DNA from: Dehalococcoidia bacterium
Lineage (GTDB): Bacteria; Chloroflexota; Dehalococcoidia; GIF9; AB-539-J10
Direction: 5' to 3'
DNA: 9,272 nucleotides
Assembly (NCBI GenBank): GCA_030603485.1
Contig: JAUVXS010000069.1
Span: 1-9,272, forward strand
Shown here: positions 1-6,120 of the stretch, piece by piece
Position numbering within the stretch: position 1 is the first letter of the stretch
Layout of the letters: each line of letters opens with the position of its first letter
Translations under genes and position numbers: made by a program
Notes under the pieces: generated by a model
What the model was told of the DNA's origin: nothing
The model's database searches: none
What the model saw: only the letters and a program-made list of their open reading frames with translations

Positions 1-2
1 GG

Positions 3-119
3 TTCCAGCAAAAGCTGCCTGTTTATATATTCAGTATTGTTTTTATCATAAGCGGATTTTTACATCTTATCATAGCGTGGCGAGGGAGAAGATTACACTC
101 CGCTTTAAGAAAGAGGTAA
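3..119 (+). CDS. C-terminal tail of a membrane protein (partial, 5' cut by window)
   Basis: Reading frame 3 is open from the window edge to a TAA at 117-119 and gives 38 residues. It begins FQQKLPVYIF, continues with a hydrophobic stretch of about 18 residues rich in Ile, Phe and Leu, and ends in an Arg-rich tail (WRGRRLHSALRKR). A single membrane helix followed by a positive cytoplasmic tail is what the end of an integral membrane protein looks like. The family cannot be named from so short a piece, and the start lies outside the window. The other two forward frames either stop early or read as non-protein-like sequence. Confidence 0.45.
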   Translation, partial: FQQKLPVYIFSIVFIISGFLHLIIAWRGRRLHSALRKR

Positions 120-141
120 GCAATGAAAAGGAAATACCTAC

Positions 142-342
142 ATGGGAAGCAGGTGCCTTGACTGGGTGAATGATGAAGTTAGCTATTGCACAGATGGTCT
201 TAGGGGCAAGGATGAGAAAAGGCTTATGGTTAGCGGCAAGGGTGGTCCTTGGAGACTCAAGAACAAGGAGAAAACCTTTCAACATGCTCTCGAGTCTGCG
301 GTTATAGGTGCCCTAGCTGAATTCCTTGAGGGGTTAAAATAG
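142..342 (+). CDS. Small conserved-looking protein of unknown function (66 aa)
   Basis: The ATG at 142 is preceded by AAGGA at 128-132, nine bases away, and an in-frame stop at 124-126 leaves no other upstream start. The protein is soluble and mixed-charge. Its N-terminal part has two cysteines (Cys5 and Cys16), a Gly/Lys-rich middle (SGKGGPWRLKNKEK) and an amphipathic C-terminal helix (ALESAVIGALAEFLEGLK). I do not recognise the family. The two cysteines are too few for a zinc ribbon in a monomer. It sits at the head of a run of small genes on the same strand. The protein-like composition and good ribosome site support a real gene. Confidence 0.55.
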   Translation: MGSRCLDWVNDEVSYCTDGLRGKDEKRLMVSGKGGPWRLKNKEKTFQHALESAVIGALAEFLEGLK

Positions 343-361
343 ACAGAAGAATAGACATAGA

Positions 362-387
362 TTCTCCTAAGGCTTGGAAGAGGAGAA
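362..387 (+). promoter_or_regulatory. Inverted repeat / RNA hairpin upstream of the cold-shock-domain gene
   Basis: TTCTCCT at 362-368 is exactly complementary to AGGAGAA at 381-387, giving a 7-bp stem with a 12-nt loop in the 96-bp gap before the cold-shock gene. No T-run follows, so it is not a standard intrinsic terminator. Structured leaders are known for some cold-shock genes, but a regulatory role here is only inference. Confidence 0.25.
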
Positions 388-438
388 GCTTAAGGGAGTA
401 CCATATAAAAGCGATTTTGAATAAGGGAAGGAGTGTAT

Positions 439-675
439 ATGACTAAGGGCACTATCACACGTCTAATTGCAGACCGAGGATATGGCTTCATCGAGACAGA
501 GAAGAATGAGGCTGTCTTCTTCCACCGTAATGAACTCGTAGAAATAACTTATGGGTCGCTCAGAGAATGCCAGCAGGTCGAGTTTGAGGTTATACACACG
601 CTCAAAGGACTAAAGGCAGTCAATGTAAGGCTCGCTAGGCAGAAGTGGCATAATGAAAGGAAGCCAAGACAGTAA
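439..675 (+). CDS. Cold-shock-domain (CspA-like) nucleic-acid-binding protein
   Basis: The first 60 or so residues have the OB-fold cold-shock pattern: a start like TKGTITRLIADRGYGFIE, which carries the RNP1-type GYGFI motif at about residues 14-18, followed by VFFHRNEL, the RNP2-type motif. Such proteins bind single-stranded RNA or DNA in the cytoplasm and act as RNA chaperones or transcription antiterminators. RNP1 normally begins KGxGFI; here it is RGYGFI, a conservative change. The C-terminus adds a basic tail (RLARQKWHNERKPRQ), making the protein slightly longer than the usual 65-70 residues. The ATG at 439 is preferred to an in-frame GTG at 433 because the GGAG at 430-433 lies five bases upstream of it and overlaps the GTG. 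Confidence 0.88.
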   Translation: MTKGTITRLIADRGYGFIETEKNEAVFFHRNELVEITYGSLRECQQVEFEVIHTLKGLKAVNVRLARQKWHNERKPRQ

Positions 676-677
676 TT

Positions 678-761
678 ATGGACTTCGAACTAGCTTTGAA
701 ATTAGGTCTGGCGACAGTAGCGACGATAGTAGTTATTATACTTTTGAGGATGAGGAAATAA
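678..761 (+). CDS. 27-aa single-helix membrane peptide
   Basis: A short frame begins two bases after the cold-shock stop and reads MDFELALKLGLATVATIVVI followed by ILLRMRK and TAA. It has an acidic N-terminus, about 18 hydrophobic residues and a basic tail, the standard layout of a small one-pass membrane protein with the tail inside. The ribosome site is weak (AGGAAG at about 658-663, roughly 14 bases away), so translational coupling to the upstream gene is likely. The next gene's strong AGGAGGG overlaps its stop codon. I do not recognise a family. The tight fit between two genes and the clear membrane-peptide composition are the grounds for calling it. Confidence 0.5.
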   Translation: MDFELALKLGLATVATIVVIILLRMRK

Positions 762-771
762 GGAGGGAAGA

Positions 772-951
772 ATGGCATCAAGGGCTTTTCTTCTAATTGA
801 AACAGCGGGTGGTAAAAGCAACCAAGTGGTGGAGTACGAAGGTTCCAAGGTTCTTCTAATCGGCATTGAGTACTTCAGGTTTCTGAATAGTAAAACGGTG
901 GGTTGCTGTGATACCGAGTATGGAACCATTTGTTCGTGCGATAGGGTGTGA
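772..951 (+). CDS. 59-aa Cys-rich protein resembling the C-terminal half of an IscA/HesB-type fold
   Basis: The ATG at 772 follows AGGAGGG at 761-767. The central segment VEYEGSKVLLIG (residues 20-31) matches IEQEGFKVLLVG in the next gene at 8 of 12 positions. It resembles the 'DGVKVVVDP' strand region of IscA/ErpA-type iron-sulfur carriers. It ends with Cys45, Cys46, Cys54 and Cys56; the last two form a Cys-x-Cys close to the C-terminus, as in IscA. The N-terminal helix and the first conserved cysteine of the family are missing. The IscA assignment is inference from this local similarity. If correct, it would be a truncated carrier or a metal-binding partner of the protein encoded just downstream. 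Confidence 0.55.
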   Translation: MASRAFLLIETAGGKSNQVVEYEGSKVLLIGIEYFRFLNSKTVGCCDTEYGTICSCDRV

Positions 952-984
952 ACTACTAACGAAAAAAGTATAGGGAGGTCAAAA

Positions 985-1257
985 ATGTTAACGGTGACGG
1001 AAAACGCAAAGGAAGAACTGAAAAGGACATTACTCGCACACACAGACGATCCAGAGAAAGCTCTAAGGTTGAAATTGAAGAAACCTGGTCAATTTGGTTT
1101 GGTGCTTGGCAGGGAGGCAGAGGGTGACTGTGTAATTGAGCAAGAAGGGTTCAAGGTATTATTGGTGGGAAGCGATATAGCCGAACTTGTTAAGGACGTA
1201 ACTATTGATGTCCGTGATACGCCTGATGGGCCCAAACTGAGTGTGCTCAGGGAGTAG
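985..1257 (+). CDS. IscA/HesB-fold protein lacking the Fe-S ligand cysteines
   Basis: The 90-aa length and the layout fit the iron-sulfur-carrier (IscA/ErpA/HesB) fold: an N-terminal helix starting LTVTENAKEELKR, a strand LRLKLK, then EQEGFKVLLVG and a C-terminal DVRDTPDGPKLSV. Family members use three cysteines, one in a GCSG-type turn and two in a C-terminal CGC. Here the turn reads GQFG (about residues 35-38) and the protein ends without any CGC; the only cysteine is Cys49 at a non-ligand place. It therefore probably does not carry a cluster in the usual way. AGGGAGGT at 972-979 provides a strong ribosome site. It lies 33 bp after the Cys-rich 59-aa gene, apparently in the same operon. Confidence 0.72.
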   Translation: MLTVTENAKEELKRTLLAHTDDPEKALRLKLKKPGQFGLVLGREAEGDCVIEQEGFKVLLVGSDIAELVKDVTIDVRDTPDGPKLSVLRE

Positions 1258-1307
1258 GGGGATTATTAGTCAAATCAAAGTGTATATCCAACTCGAGGCT
1301 AGGTGTA

Positions 1308-1403
1308 ATGGGAAAGAAAGGAAGTAAGAAAACAGACAAAAAAGCATACAAACAGAGCTCAGTCTATCTCAGAAAAGGCCCCAAAAAGTCCAAGGGAAAA
1401 TAG
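1308..1403 (+). CDS. 31-aa lysine-rich small basic protein
   Basis: The frame runs from ATG at 1308 to TAG at 1401-1403 and encodes a very basic peptide that starts MGKKGSKKTDKKAYK and ends RKGPKKSKGK, with 13 lysines in 31 residues. A GAGG at 1295-1298 lies nine bases upstream. The composition suggests nucleic-acid or ribosome binding, and the next gene is ribosomal protein S18, but no known ribosomal protein is recognised. Low-complexity lysine-rich reading frames can arise in A-rich sequence, so the call is moderate. Confidence 0.4.
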   Translation: MGKKGSKKTDKKAYKQSSVYLRKGPKKSKGK

Positions 1404-1451
1404 GCTAGAGCGGCGAACACAGATTATGTAACTAAGCTGGAGCGAGAATCA

Positions 1452-1748
1452 TTGACCAAACGCAGTAGTAGTAAACCGAAAAGTAAGAAACGGAGAAGAT
1501 ATATACGCCAGCGTAAAGTTTGCTTCTTTTGCAGCGAGAAGACTGAGGTGATCGACTATAAGGATTCTTCTCGGTTACGCCGGTACACATCGGATATCGG
1601 GAAGATTCAGCCTCGTCGTAAGACCGGTACCTGTGCCAAACACCAACGTGCTCTGGCTACAGCTATAAAGAGAGCGCGACATCTAGCACTCCTGCCATAT
1701 ACGGCGGAACACGTCAATAAAACGGGGGCTAGTATTTACCGAGGGTAG
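1452..1748 (+). CDS. rpsR: 30S ribosomal protein S18 (zinc-binding form)
   Basis: The core CFFC...IDYKD...LRRYTSDIGKIQPRRKTGTC followed by AKHQRALATAIKRARHLALLPY is the S18 family signature. S18 binds 16S rRNA on the platform of the small subunit next to S6 and S11. Cys24, Cys27, Cys61 and His64 form a plausible zinc site, so this is the cysteine-containing paralogue type rather than the zinc-free one. The 98-aa length reflects a long basic N-terminal extension (SSSKPKSKKRRR). The TTG at 1452 with GGAG at 1439-1442, nine bases upstream, is the best available start; no in-frame ATG exists before the family core. The usual neighbours rpsF and ssb are absent, and an nfeD-like gene follows after 5 bp. 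Confidence 0.93.
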   Translation: MTKRSSSKPKSKKRRRYIRQRKVCFFCSEKTEVIDYKDSSRLRRYTSDIGKIQPRRKTGTCAKHQRALATAIKRARHLALLPYTAEHVNKTGASIYRG

Positions 1749-1753
1749 CGCAA

Positions 1754-2164
1754 GTGAGGACGCGCGAATATACAATACTTACGATTGCCATTTCCTTGCT
1801 CGAAGGGGCAGCCATAGCTGCTATTATTCTCTGGCTACTACCCCGATGGGGAATTAACATCCCCGTATGGGGCCTCATCCTACTCTTAGTAGCCTTTGGA
1901 GTATATCAGGTTATAACCTATAGGATAGGCAGAAGGGCGTTAATCAGGAAGCCGTTGGTTTCACCTGAAGCTATGGTAGGATGTTATGGGAAGACAATTA
2001 CACCCCTTGTTCCCGATGGTTATGTTAAGATTAATGGCGAATTGTGGCGAGCTTCCTCAGTCGGACCACATGCAGAGAAAGGTGATGAAGTTGTAGTTAG
2101 GGAAGTGAACGGGCTAACCTTACTTGTAGCGCCCCGGTGCAGTAACTCTAACAATGGGAAATGA
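1754..2164 (+). CDS. NfeD-like membrane protein with C-terminal OB domain
   Basis: Two membrane helices (about residues 7-30 and 37-57) are followed by a basic linker (YRIGRRALIRKP) and a soluble domain of about 60 residues. That domain contains GYVKINGELWRASSVGPHAEKG and DEVVVREVNGLTLLVAP, the typical NfeD C-terminal OB-fold pattern. NfeD proteins sit in the cytoplasmic membrane, often with stomatin/flotillin-like (SPFH) proteins or a membrane serine protease, and are linked to membrane-domain quality control. This is the short form without the ClpP-like protease domain. Neither an SPFH gene nor a protease gene is visible here. The GTG at 1754 lies five bases after the rpsR stop and eight bases downstream of GAGGG at 1741-1745. 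The unusual C-terminal tail is Asn/Ser rich. Confidence 0.82.
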   Translation: MRTREYTILTIAISLLEGAAIAAIILWLLPRWGINIPVWGLILLLVAFGVYQVITYRIGRRALIRKPLVSPEAMVGCYGKTITPLVPDGYVKINGELWRASSVGPHAEKGDEVVVREVNGLTLLVAPRCSNSNNGK

Positions 2165-2307
2165 GCGCACAAAATTTATTCATTTCGTTTTCATAGTGGG
2201 CAGGCTCAAATAGTATTTATATCATAATTCCTTAGCCTATTTAAGGCACCAAGATGGTGAGATAATTGAGTCTTCGTGGCAAATGTTACTTGGATGCGAT
2301 TTTCGTG

Positions 2308-2383
2308 TGAGGTGAAACAATTGTCCAGATTATATGATGTCACATTTGTTTATCTTGTGTGTTTGAAATCCCAGCTCACCTCA
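2308..2383. repeat. Widely spaced 8-bp inverted repeat overlapping a promoter spacer
   Basis: TGAGGTGA at 2308-2315 and TCACCTCA at 2376-2383 are perfect reverse complements with centres 68 bp apart. The second arm sits between the -35 and -10 elements of the upstream promoter candidate. This could be a pair of operator half-sites or simply chance in AT-rich DNA. Confidence 0.3.
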
Positions 2384-2391
2384 ACTATATA
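2363..2391 (+). promoter_or_regulatory. Candidate sigma70 promoter P1 for the osmoprotectant transporter operon
   Basis: TTGAAA at 2363-2368 is separated by exactly 17 bases from TATATA at 2386-2391, with an alternative TATACT at 2388-2393. A start near 2398 would give a leader of about 150 nt. Confidence 0.45.
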
Positions 2392-2429
2392 CTATCTATT
2401 GCAACATCACTGTCTCAAGTTCCCTCTCT

Positions 2430-2459
2430 TTGACAATCATTGTTGGTATTTGTTATCAT
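2430..2459 (+). promoter_or_regulatory. Candidate sigma70 promoter P2 for the osmoprotectant transporter operon
   Basis: A consensus TTGACA at 2430-2435 is followed after 18 bases by TATCAT at 2454-2459. This is the best -35/-10 pair in the window. The predicted start near 2466 gives a leader of about 84 nt before the first permease. Confidence 0.6.
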
Positions 2460-2549
2460 GTCCCTGATTTTCGATTGGAGTAATTACGTAGGCTTGAAAA
2501 GGTAATAGCAAAAACTGTCTGAGAAAGCAAAAAGGGGAATGCATTAGGA

Positions 2550-3215
2550 GTGTTAGAAGCCTGGGAATTCATAGTGCGGCGGCCAGAACTGTTGGCAGAG
2601 TGGGTCCTCGCTCATTTATGGATAATCTTTGTTGCCATTACAATAGCCGTTATTCTCGGCGTAATTCTGGGGATTTATATTACAGGCAAGGGCAAGGAAC
2701 AGATAGCAGATACCGTGCTCTATCTGGCAGAGATAATGATGACCGTCCCCAGCTTGGCTCTCTTTGGGTTACTTATGCTCCTTCTTGGTAGTATAGGGTT
2801 AAAAGCCATCGGTTTCCTGCCTGCAGTCATCGCTCTGATTGTCTATGGGCAGCTACCTATACTGCGTAATACCTATACGGCGATTCAGGCGGTTGACCCA
2901 GCAATGATTGAAGCCGGCAAGGGGATGGGAATGAACGAAAAGCAAATCCTTTTTAAGATTAAACTCCCCCTGGCTGTTCCGGTCATTATGGCTGGCTTGA
3001 GGAATGCCATCGTGCTAATTATCGGCATCGCAGCCATCGCCGCTTTGATTGGTGCCGGCGGGCTTGGGTCGCCCATATTTCGTGGCTTAAGAAATGCTCG
3101 AATGGATTTAATCATCATAGGAGGGGTATCTGTCTCCATTCTGGCTCTGCTGGTCGATGGCTTAATGGGCTTAGTGGAGCGCCGGATTACCCCCAAAGGC
3201 TTAAAGGTAGGCTGA
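2550..3215 (+). CDS. opuCB: Osmoprotectant ABC transporter permease, OpuCB/ProW type
   Basis: This 221-aa integral membrane protein has about five or six hydrophobic helices and the binding-protein-dependent permease signature (EAA loop) at about residues 121-146: EAGKGMGMNEKQILFKIKLP. This loop docks on the ATPase. The segment MMTVPSLALFGLL and the sequence YGQLPILRNTY are typical of glycine betaine/choline/carnitine (OpuC, OsmF) permeases. It is the first gene of a four-gene operon and would pair with the second permease at 4332. The GTG at 2550 is chosen because it gives the family's normal N-terminus. GGGG at 2534-2537 lies 12 bases away and a TAGGAG overlaps the start, so the ribosome site is poorly placed. 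The substrate is inferred from the family. Confidence 0.9.
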   Translation: MLEAWEFIVRRPELLAEWVLAHLWIIFVAITIAVILGVILGIYITGKGKEQIADTVLYLAEIMMTVPSLALFGLLMLLLGSIGLKAIGFLPAVIALIVYGQLPILRNTYTAIQAVDPAMIEAGKGMGMNEKQILFKIKLPLAVPVIMAGLRNAIVLIIGIAAIAALIGAGGLGSPIFRGLRNARMDLIIIGGVSVSILALLVDGLMGLVERRITPKGLKVG

Positions 3216-3219
3216 AACA

Positions 3220-4335
3220 GTGATCAAACTGGAGAGGGTAACCAAGGTCTACCCTGACGGCACGGAAGCAGTAAATGGGGTGAGCTTCGAGGTCATTAAA
3301 GGTGAGCTCTGTGTGTTTCTCGGTCCCTCCGGATGTGGTAAGACCACCACTATGAAAATGATAAATCGCCTCATCCCTATTACCAGCGGGAAGATATATA
3401 TAGATGGCGTGGATAATACCAAGATAGATGAGAGTGAACTGCGACGAAACATCGGTTATGCCATCCAGGAGATAGGTCTCTTCACGCACATGACCGTGGG
3501 GCAGAATATAGAGACCGTTCCGGCACTGAAAGGCTGGACCAAAACCGAGCGAAGGAAGAGGGCAGAGGAACTCTTGGAACTGGTGAGAATGAATCCTGAC
3601 GAATTCATAGATAAGTATCCGAATGAGCTTTCTGGTGGTCAGCGCCAGCGGGTGGGTGTGGCCCGGGCGTTAGGCGCTGACCCCCCAATACTACTAATGG
3701 ATGAGCCTTTTGGAGCTATCGACCCAATAAACAGGGTGGAATTACAGAGTGAGTTCTTAAAAATACAGCAAAAGATAAAAAAGACCATTATATTTGTGAC
3801 TCATGATATTTATGAGGCAATCAAGATGGGGGATAGAATAGCCTTAATGAAGGAGGGGAAGTTAGTCCAGTACGATACGCCGGCTAATCTTCTTTATAGA
3901 CCAAAGGATGAATTTGTGGAAGCTTTCGTTGGTGCTGACCGAGCCCTTAAGGGATTGCAGTTGCTCCGAGTGAAGGAGGTTATGACGAGTTCCCCACCAA
4001 CCGCGAAGGTAGAGGAGAGAGTAGAAGTTGTTCGAGAGCGGATGAAGCAGCAGGGGGTTGATTCATTGGCGGTGGTTGAAAACGACGGAAAGTTGATGGG
4101 ATTGGTTAGTGCCTCAGATTTAGGAAAAGGGAAGGTGGTGAAGGATATTATCAGACCCCTGGCGACAACTTTCACAGTAAATGCAGTTCTGAATGAAGCT
4201 CTTTCTGTCATGTTGAGTAGCGGGTTGAAGACACTACCTATAGTCAGTGAAGATAGTAAATTTGAGGGAGTGCTAACCTTCGATGCTATCCAGAAGGCGT
4301 TACATGAGGCTGTTCAAGCAGGAGAAAAGAAGTGA
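3220..4335 (+). CDS. opuCA: Osmoprotectant ABC transporter ATPase with CBS pair, OpuCA/ProV type
   Basis: The nucleotide-binding domain is complete: Walker A GPSGCGKT (35-42), Q-loop Gln83, signature LSGGQ (137-141), Walker B ILLMDEP (157-163) and H-loop His195. It powers import by ATP hydrolysis on the cytoplasmic side. After about residue 250 come two CBS motifs (VKEVMTSSPPTAKVEERVEV... and ...LNEALSVMLSSGLKTLPIV), as in OpuCA/ProV-type ATPases, where CBS modules are implicated in sensing ionic strength or nucleotides. The length of 371 aa is normal. The GTG at 3220 starts four bases after the permease stop, with AGGTAG at 3205-3210 as ribosome site. The last four bases overlap the next permease (GTGA), so the genes are translationally coupled. 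Confidence 0.93.
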   Translation: MIKLERVTKVYPDGTEAVNGVSFEVIKGELCVFLGPSGCGKTTTMKMINRLIPITSGKIYIDGVDNTKIDESELRRNIGYAIQEIGLFTHMTVGQNIETVPALKGWTKTERRKRAEELLELVRMNPDEFIDKYPNELSGGQRQRVGVARALGADPPILLMDEPFGAIDPINRVELQSEFLKIQQKIKKTIIFVTHDIYEAIKMGDRIALMKEGKLVQYDTPANLLYRPKDEFVEAFVGADRALKGLQLLRVKEVMTSSPPTAKVEERVEVVRERMKQQGVDSLAVVENDGKLMGLVSASDLGKGKVVKDIIRPLATTFTVNAVLNEALSVMLSSGLKTLPIVSEDSKFEGVLTFDAIQKALHEAVQAGEKK

Positions 4336-5051
4336 GGCGTCAGGTTATTCTTATAAGCCTTTTATGTATTCTTATTGGACTGACTGTCTGGATTACGAGC
4401 ATAGGCAAGCTCGGGATTTATAGCACCTTCTCCTATAGAGATATACTGACTGATGGCAGGTCTCACCTTGAGATGGTGTTCATGGCAGTGCTCATAGGTA
4501 TTAGCGTCGGCGTGCCCTTGGGCATCTTGGTTACCCGCCCCGGTTTCGCCAAGCTGTCACCATTTGTTATTGGTGGAGCCAACGTGGGACAGAGTATACC
4601 CAGCTTAGCTGTAATTGCTATTATGGCTCCCTTACTGGGTTTTGGCCTCCAATCGGCAATTGTAGCCTTGTTCATTTATGGATTGCTTCCCATCTTGCGC
4701 AATTCCTATGCCGGTATGAGAAATATTGACCCAGCCATTATCGAAGCTGCCAGAGGAATGGGCATGACCAGATGGCAAATCATTCGGAAGATAGAGCTAC
4801 CTTTAGCCAGACCGGTAATTATGGCTGGGATAAGAATCTCCACGGTGGTAACGGTGGGGACAGCAGAGCTAGCTGTTCTGGTTGGGGGCTCCGGTTTGGG
4901 TAGAATTACGTTGACCGGAGTCTTTGCCCGTCAGCCACTGCTCATCTTGCAGGGAGCGGCACCCACAGCAATCTTAGCCATTAGCCTGGGCTTTATTCTA
5001 GAACGTATAGAAAGCTGGATGACCCCACGGGGTCTCAAAATCAAGACTTAA
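4332..5051 (+). CDS. opuCD: Osmoprotectant ABC transporter permease, OpuCD type
   Basis: This is the second permease of the operon, 239 aa, with an additional N-terminal helix (about residues 4-24) compared with the first. The EAA loop lies at about residues 138-163 (EAARGMGMTRWQIIRKIELP), and the SIPSLAVIAIMAPLLG and YGLLPILRNSYAGM segments parallel those of the first permease. The two are clearly paralogues expected to form a heterodimeric channel. The order permease-ATPase-permease matches the E. coli yehYXW (osmoprotectant) arrangement. The GTG at 4332 overlaps the ATPase stop and is served by GGAG at 4321-4324 with seven-base spacing. The family and transport role are firm; the exact substrate is inferred. 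Confidence 0.92.
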   Translation: MRRQVILISLLCILIGLTVWITSIGKLGIYSTFSYRDILTDGRSHLEMVFMAVLIGISVGVPLGILVTRPGFAKLSPFVIGGANVGQSIPSLAVIAIMAPLLGFGLQSAIVALFIYGLLPILRNSYAGMRNIDPAIIEAARGMGMTRWQIIRKIELPLARPVIMAGIRISTVVTVGTAELAVLVGGSGLGRITLTGVFARQPLLILQGAAPTAILAISLGFILERIESWMTPRGLKIKT

Positions 5052-5060
5052 ACTTCTTAG

Positions 5061-5083
5061 AAAGGGGGTGATATATGAGATAA
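5061..5083 (+). other. Near-consensus ribosome site followed by a two-codon frame (ATG AGA TAA)
   Basis: AAAGGGGGTGAT at 5061-5072 is an almost perfect anti-16S match, placed just before ATG at 5075. The ATG is followed by one AGA codon and TAA at 5081-5083. No longer frame can use this site. It lies between the second permease and the receptor gene, which has its own AGGAGG. It may be a decayed gene start or a minigene that loads ribosomes. Confidence 0.3.
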
Positions 5084-5143
5084 GATGTAGGTAAATTTGC
5101 AAAGCTGTAAGCGTCGCAACATTAATTTTAAGGAGGCAGATAG

Positions 5144-6100
5144 ATGCGTAAAGTGATTATGGTTGGTCTAGCGGTAATTATGAGTCTTGGCCTAGCCATT
5201 ACGGGATGTGCAGGGGAAGAAGAGAAAGTGGTAACCGTCGGTAATAAGAACTTCACCGAGGAGTATGTTGTTGGCCAGCTGATGAAGCAAGTATTGGAGG
5301 AGAACGGCTTCAAGGTCAATTTAGTATCAGACCTTTCTACTATGGCCCTCCGGGAGGGGATGGAAGCCGGTGATATCGATATCAGTGCCGACTATACTGG
5401 AACAGCCTGGATGGTTCACCTCGGGCACGCGTATGAGCCAGGAGTTGACAACAACGAGCTTTACCAGATGGTAAAAGAAGAAGAGGAGAAGGGCAATGGT
5501 TTCATCTGGCTGGACCCGATGTGGAACAATAACACCTATGCCTTTGCTTGCTGGCCTGAATTTGCTCAGGAGAATAACCTGACGGCACTCTCCGATTTGG
5601 CAGCGCTTTATGAAGCAGGGGACGTGACGTTTGAAATGTTCCTCGACTTCGAATTCTCTACACGTCCTGATGGTCTGCCTGGTCTGGAGGAGCACTATGG
5701 CTTCAAAGTTCCTGAGGACTCCCTAAAGACCGCAGCCCCTGGAGCTTCACTGCTAGCTTTGGAGGCACACCAGACCGATCTATCAATGGTCTTTGGGACA
5801 GATGCCTTAATTGCTAAGCACGGCTGGCATGTCCTCCAGGATGACAAGGCCTTTTTCCCACCCTATGACCTGACACCTTATATCCGCAAGGAGGTACTTG
5901 ACAAGTATCCAGAAATCGAGGATATCCTCAACAAGCTGGTAGCTACCTTCCCGGGTGGAGGCAAGTCGGCCACTCCGGCAATAGTTGGTCAGGGTCAGAA
6001 GGCATGGCAGGAACTAAATGCCAGGGTGGACATCGATAAACTGGAGCCAGACGAGGCTGCCCGTGAGTACCTGGTCAAACATGGCTTAATCAAAGAATAA
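5144..6100 (+). CDS. opuCC: Osmoprotectant-binding lipoprotein, OpuCC/OsmF type
   Basis: This is the solute receptor of the transporter. A signal peptide of 21 residues ends in the lipobox ITGC with Cys22 as the lipid-modified residue, so the mature protein is anchored outside the membrane. The mature part shows the OpuAC/OpuC family marks: VTVGNKNFTEEYVVGQL (31-47), SADYTGTA (81-88), FGTDALI (217-223) and FPPYDLTPYIRKEVLDKYPE (238-257). Family members bind quaternary amines through aromatic residues; tyrosines and tryptophans are plentiful but the cage cannot be mapped by eye. The length of 318 aa is typical. ATG 5144 has AGGAGG at 5131-5136, seven bases upstream. The 92-bp gap from the permease and the strong ribosome site fit the higher receptor amount such systems need. 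Confidence 0.93.
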   Translation: MRKVIMVGLAVIMSLGLAITGCAGEEEKVVTVGNKNFTEEYVVGQLMKQVLEENGFKVNLVSDLSTMALREGMEAGDIDISADYTGTAWMVHLGHAYEPGVDNNELYQMVKEEEEKGNGFIWLDPMWNNNTYAFACWPEFAQENNLTALSDLAALYEAGDVTFEMFLDFEFSTRPDGLPGLEEHYGFKVPEDSLKTAAPGASLLALEAHQTDLSMVFGTDALIAKHGWHVLQDDKAFFPPYDLTPYIRKEVLDKYPEIEDILNKLVATFPGGGKSATPAIVGQGQKAWQELNARVDIDKLEPDEAAREYLVKHGLIKE

Positions 6101-6120
6101 AAGTATCTGTATCTAAGGGG

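Larger units (their letters stand above)
2165..2549. other. 385-bp intergenic region carrying the promoters of the transport operon
   Basis: No credible gene lies here. A 63-codon frame at 2276-2467 has no ribosome site and a random, Cys/Leu-rich composition. The AT-rich stretch contains two small adjacent hairpins just after the nfeD-like gene (CCTTA/TAAGG at 2230-2246 and CACC/GGTG at 2248-2260) without a following T-run, a pair of 8-bp inverted arms, and two sigma70-like promoters listed separately. Confidence 0.6.

Noticed and set aside
123..161. Short frame starting ATG at 123 with AGAGGT just upstream
   Set aside because: It stops after 12 codons. The overlapping ATG at 142 has a proper ribosome site and a full small protein.
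343..459. Open frame of about 38 codons with a basic translation between the 66-aa gene and the cold-shock gene
   Set aside because: No ATG, GTG or TTG start is available at its beginning and it runs over the cold-shock gene's ribosome site.
702..1043. Long minus-strand frame opposite the small-gene cluster
   Set aside because: It is antisense to three plus-strand genes with good ribosome sites, has no ribosome site of its own, and its translation lacks protein-like features.
2276..2467. 63-codon plus-strand frame in the intergenic gap
   Set aside because: Random-looking Cys/Leu/Tyr composition, no ribosome site, and it overlaps both promoter candidates.
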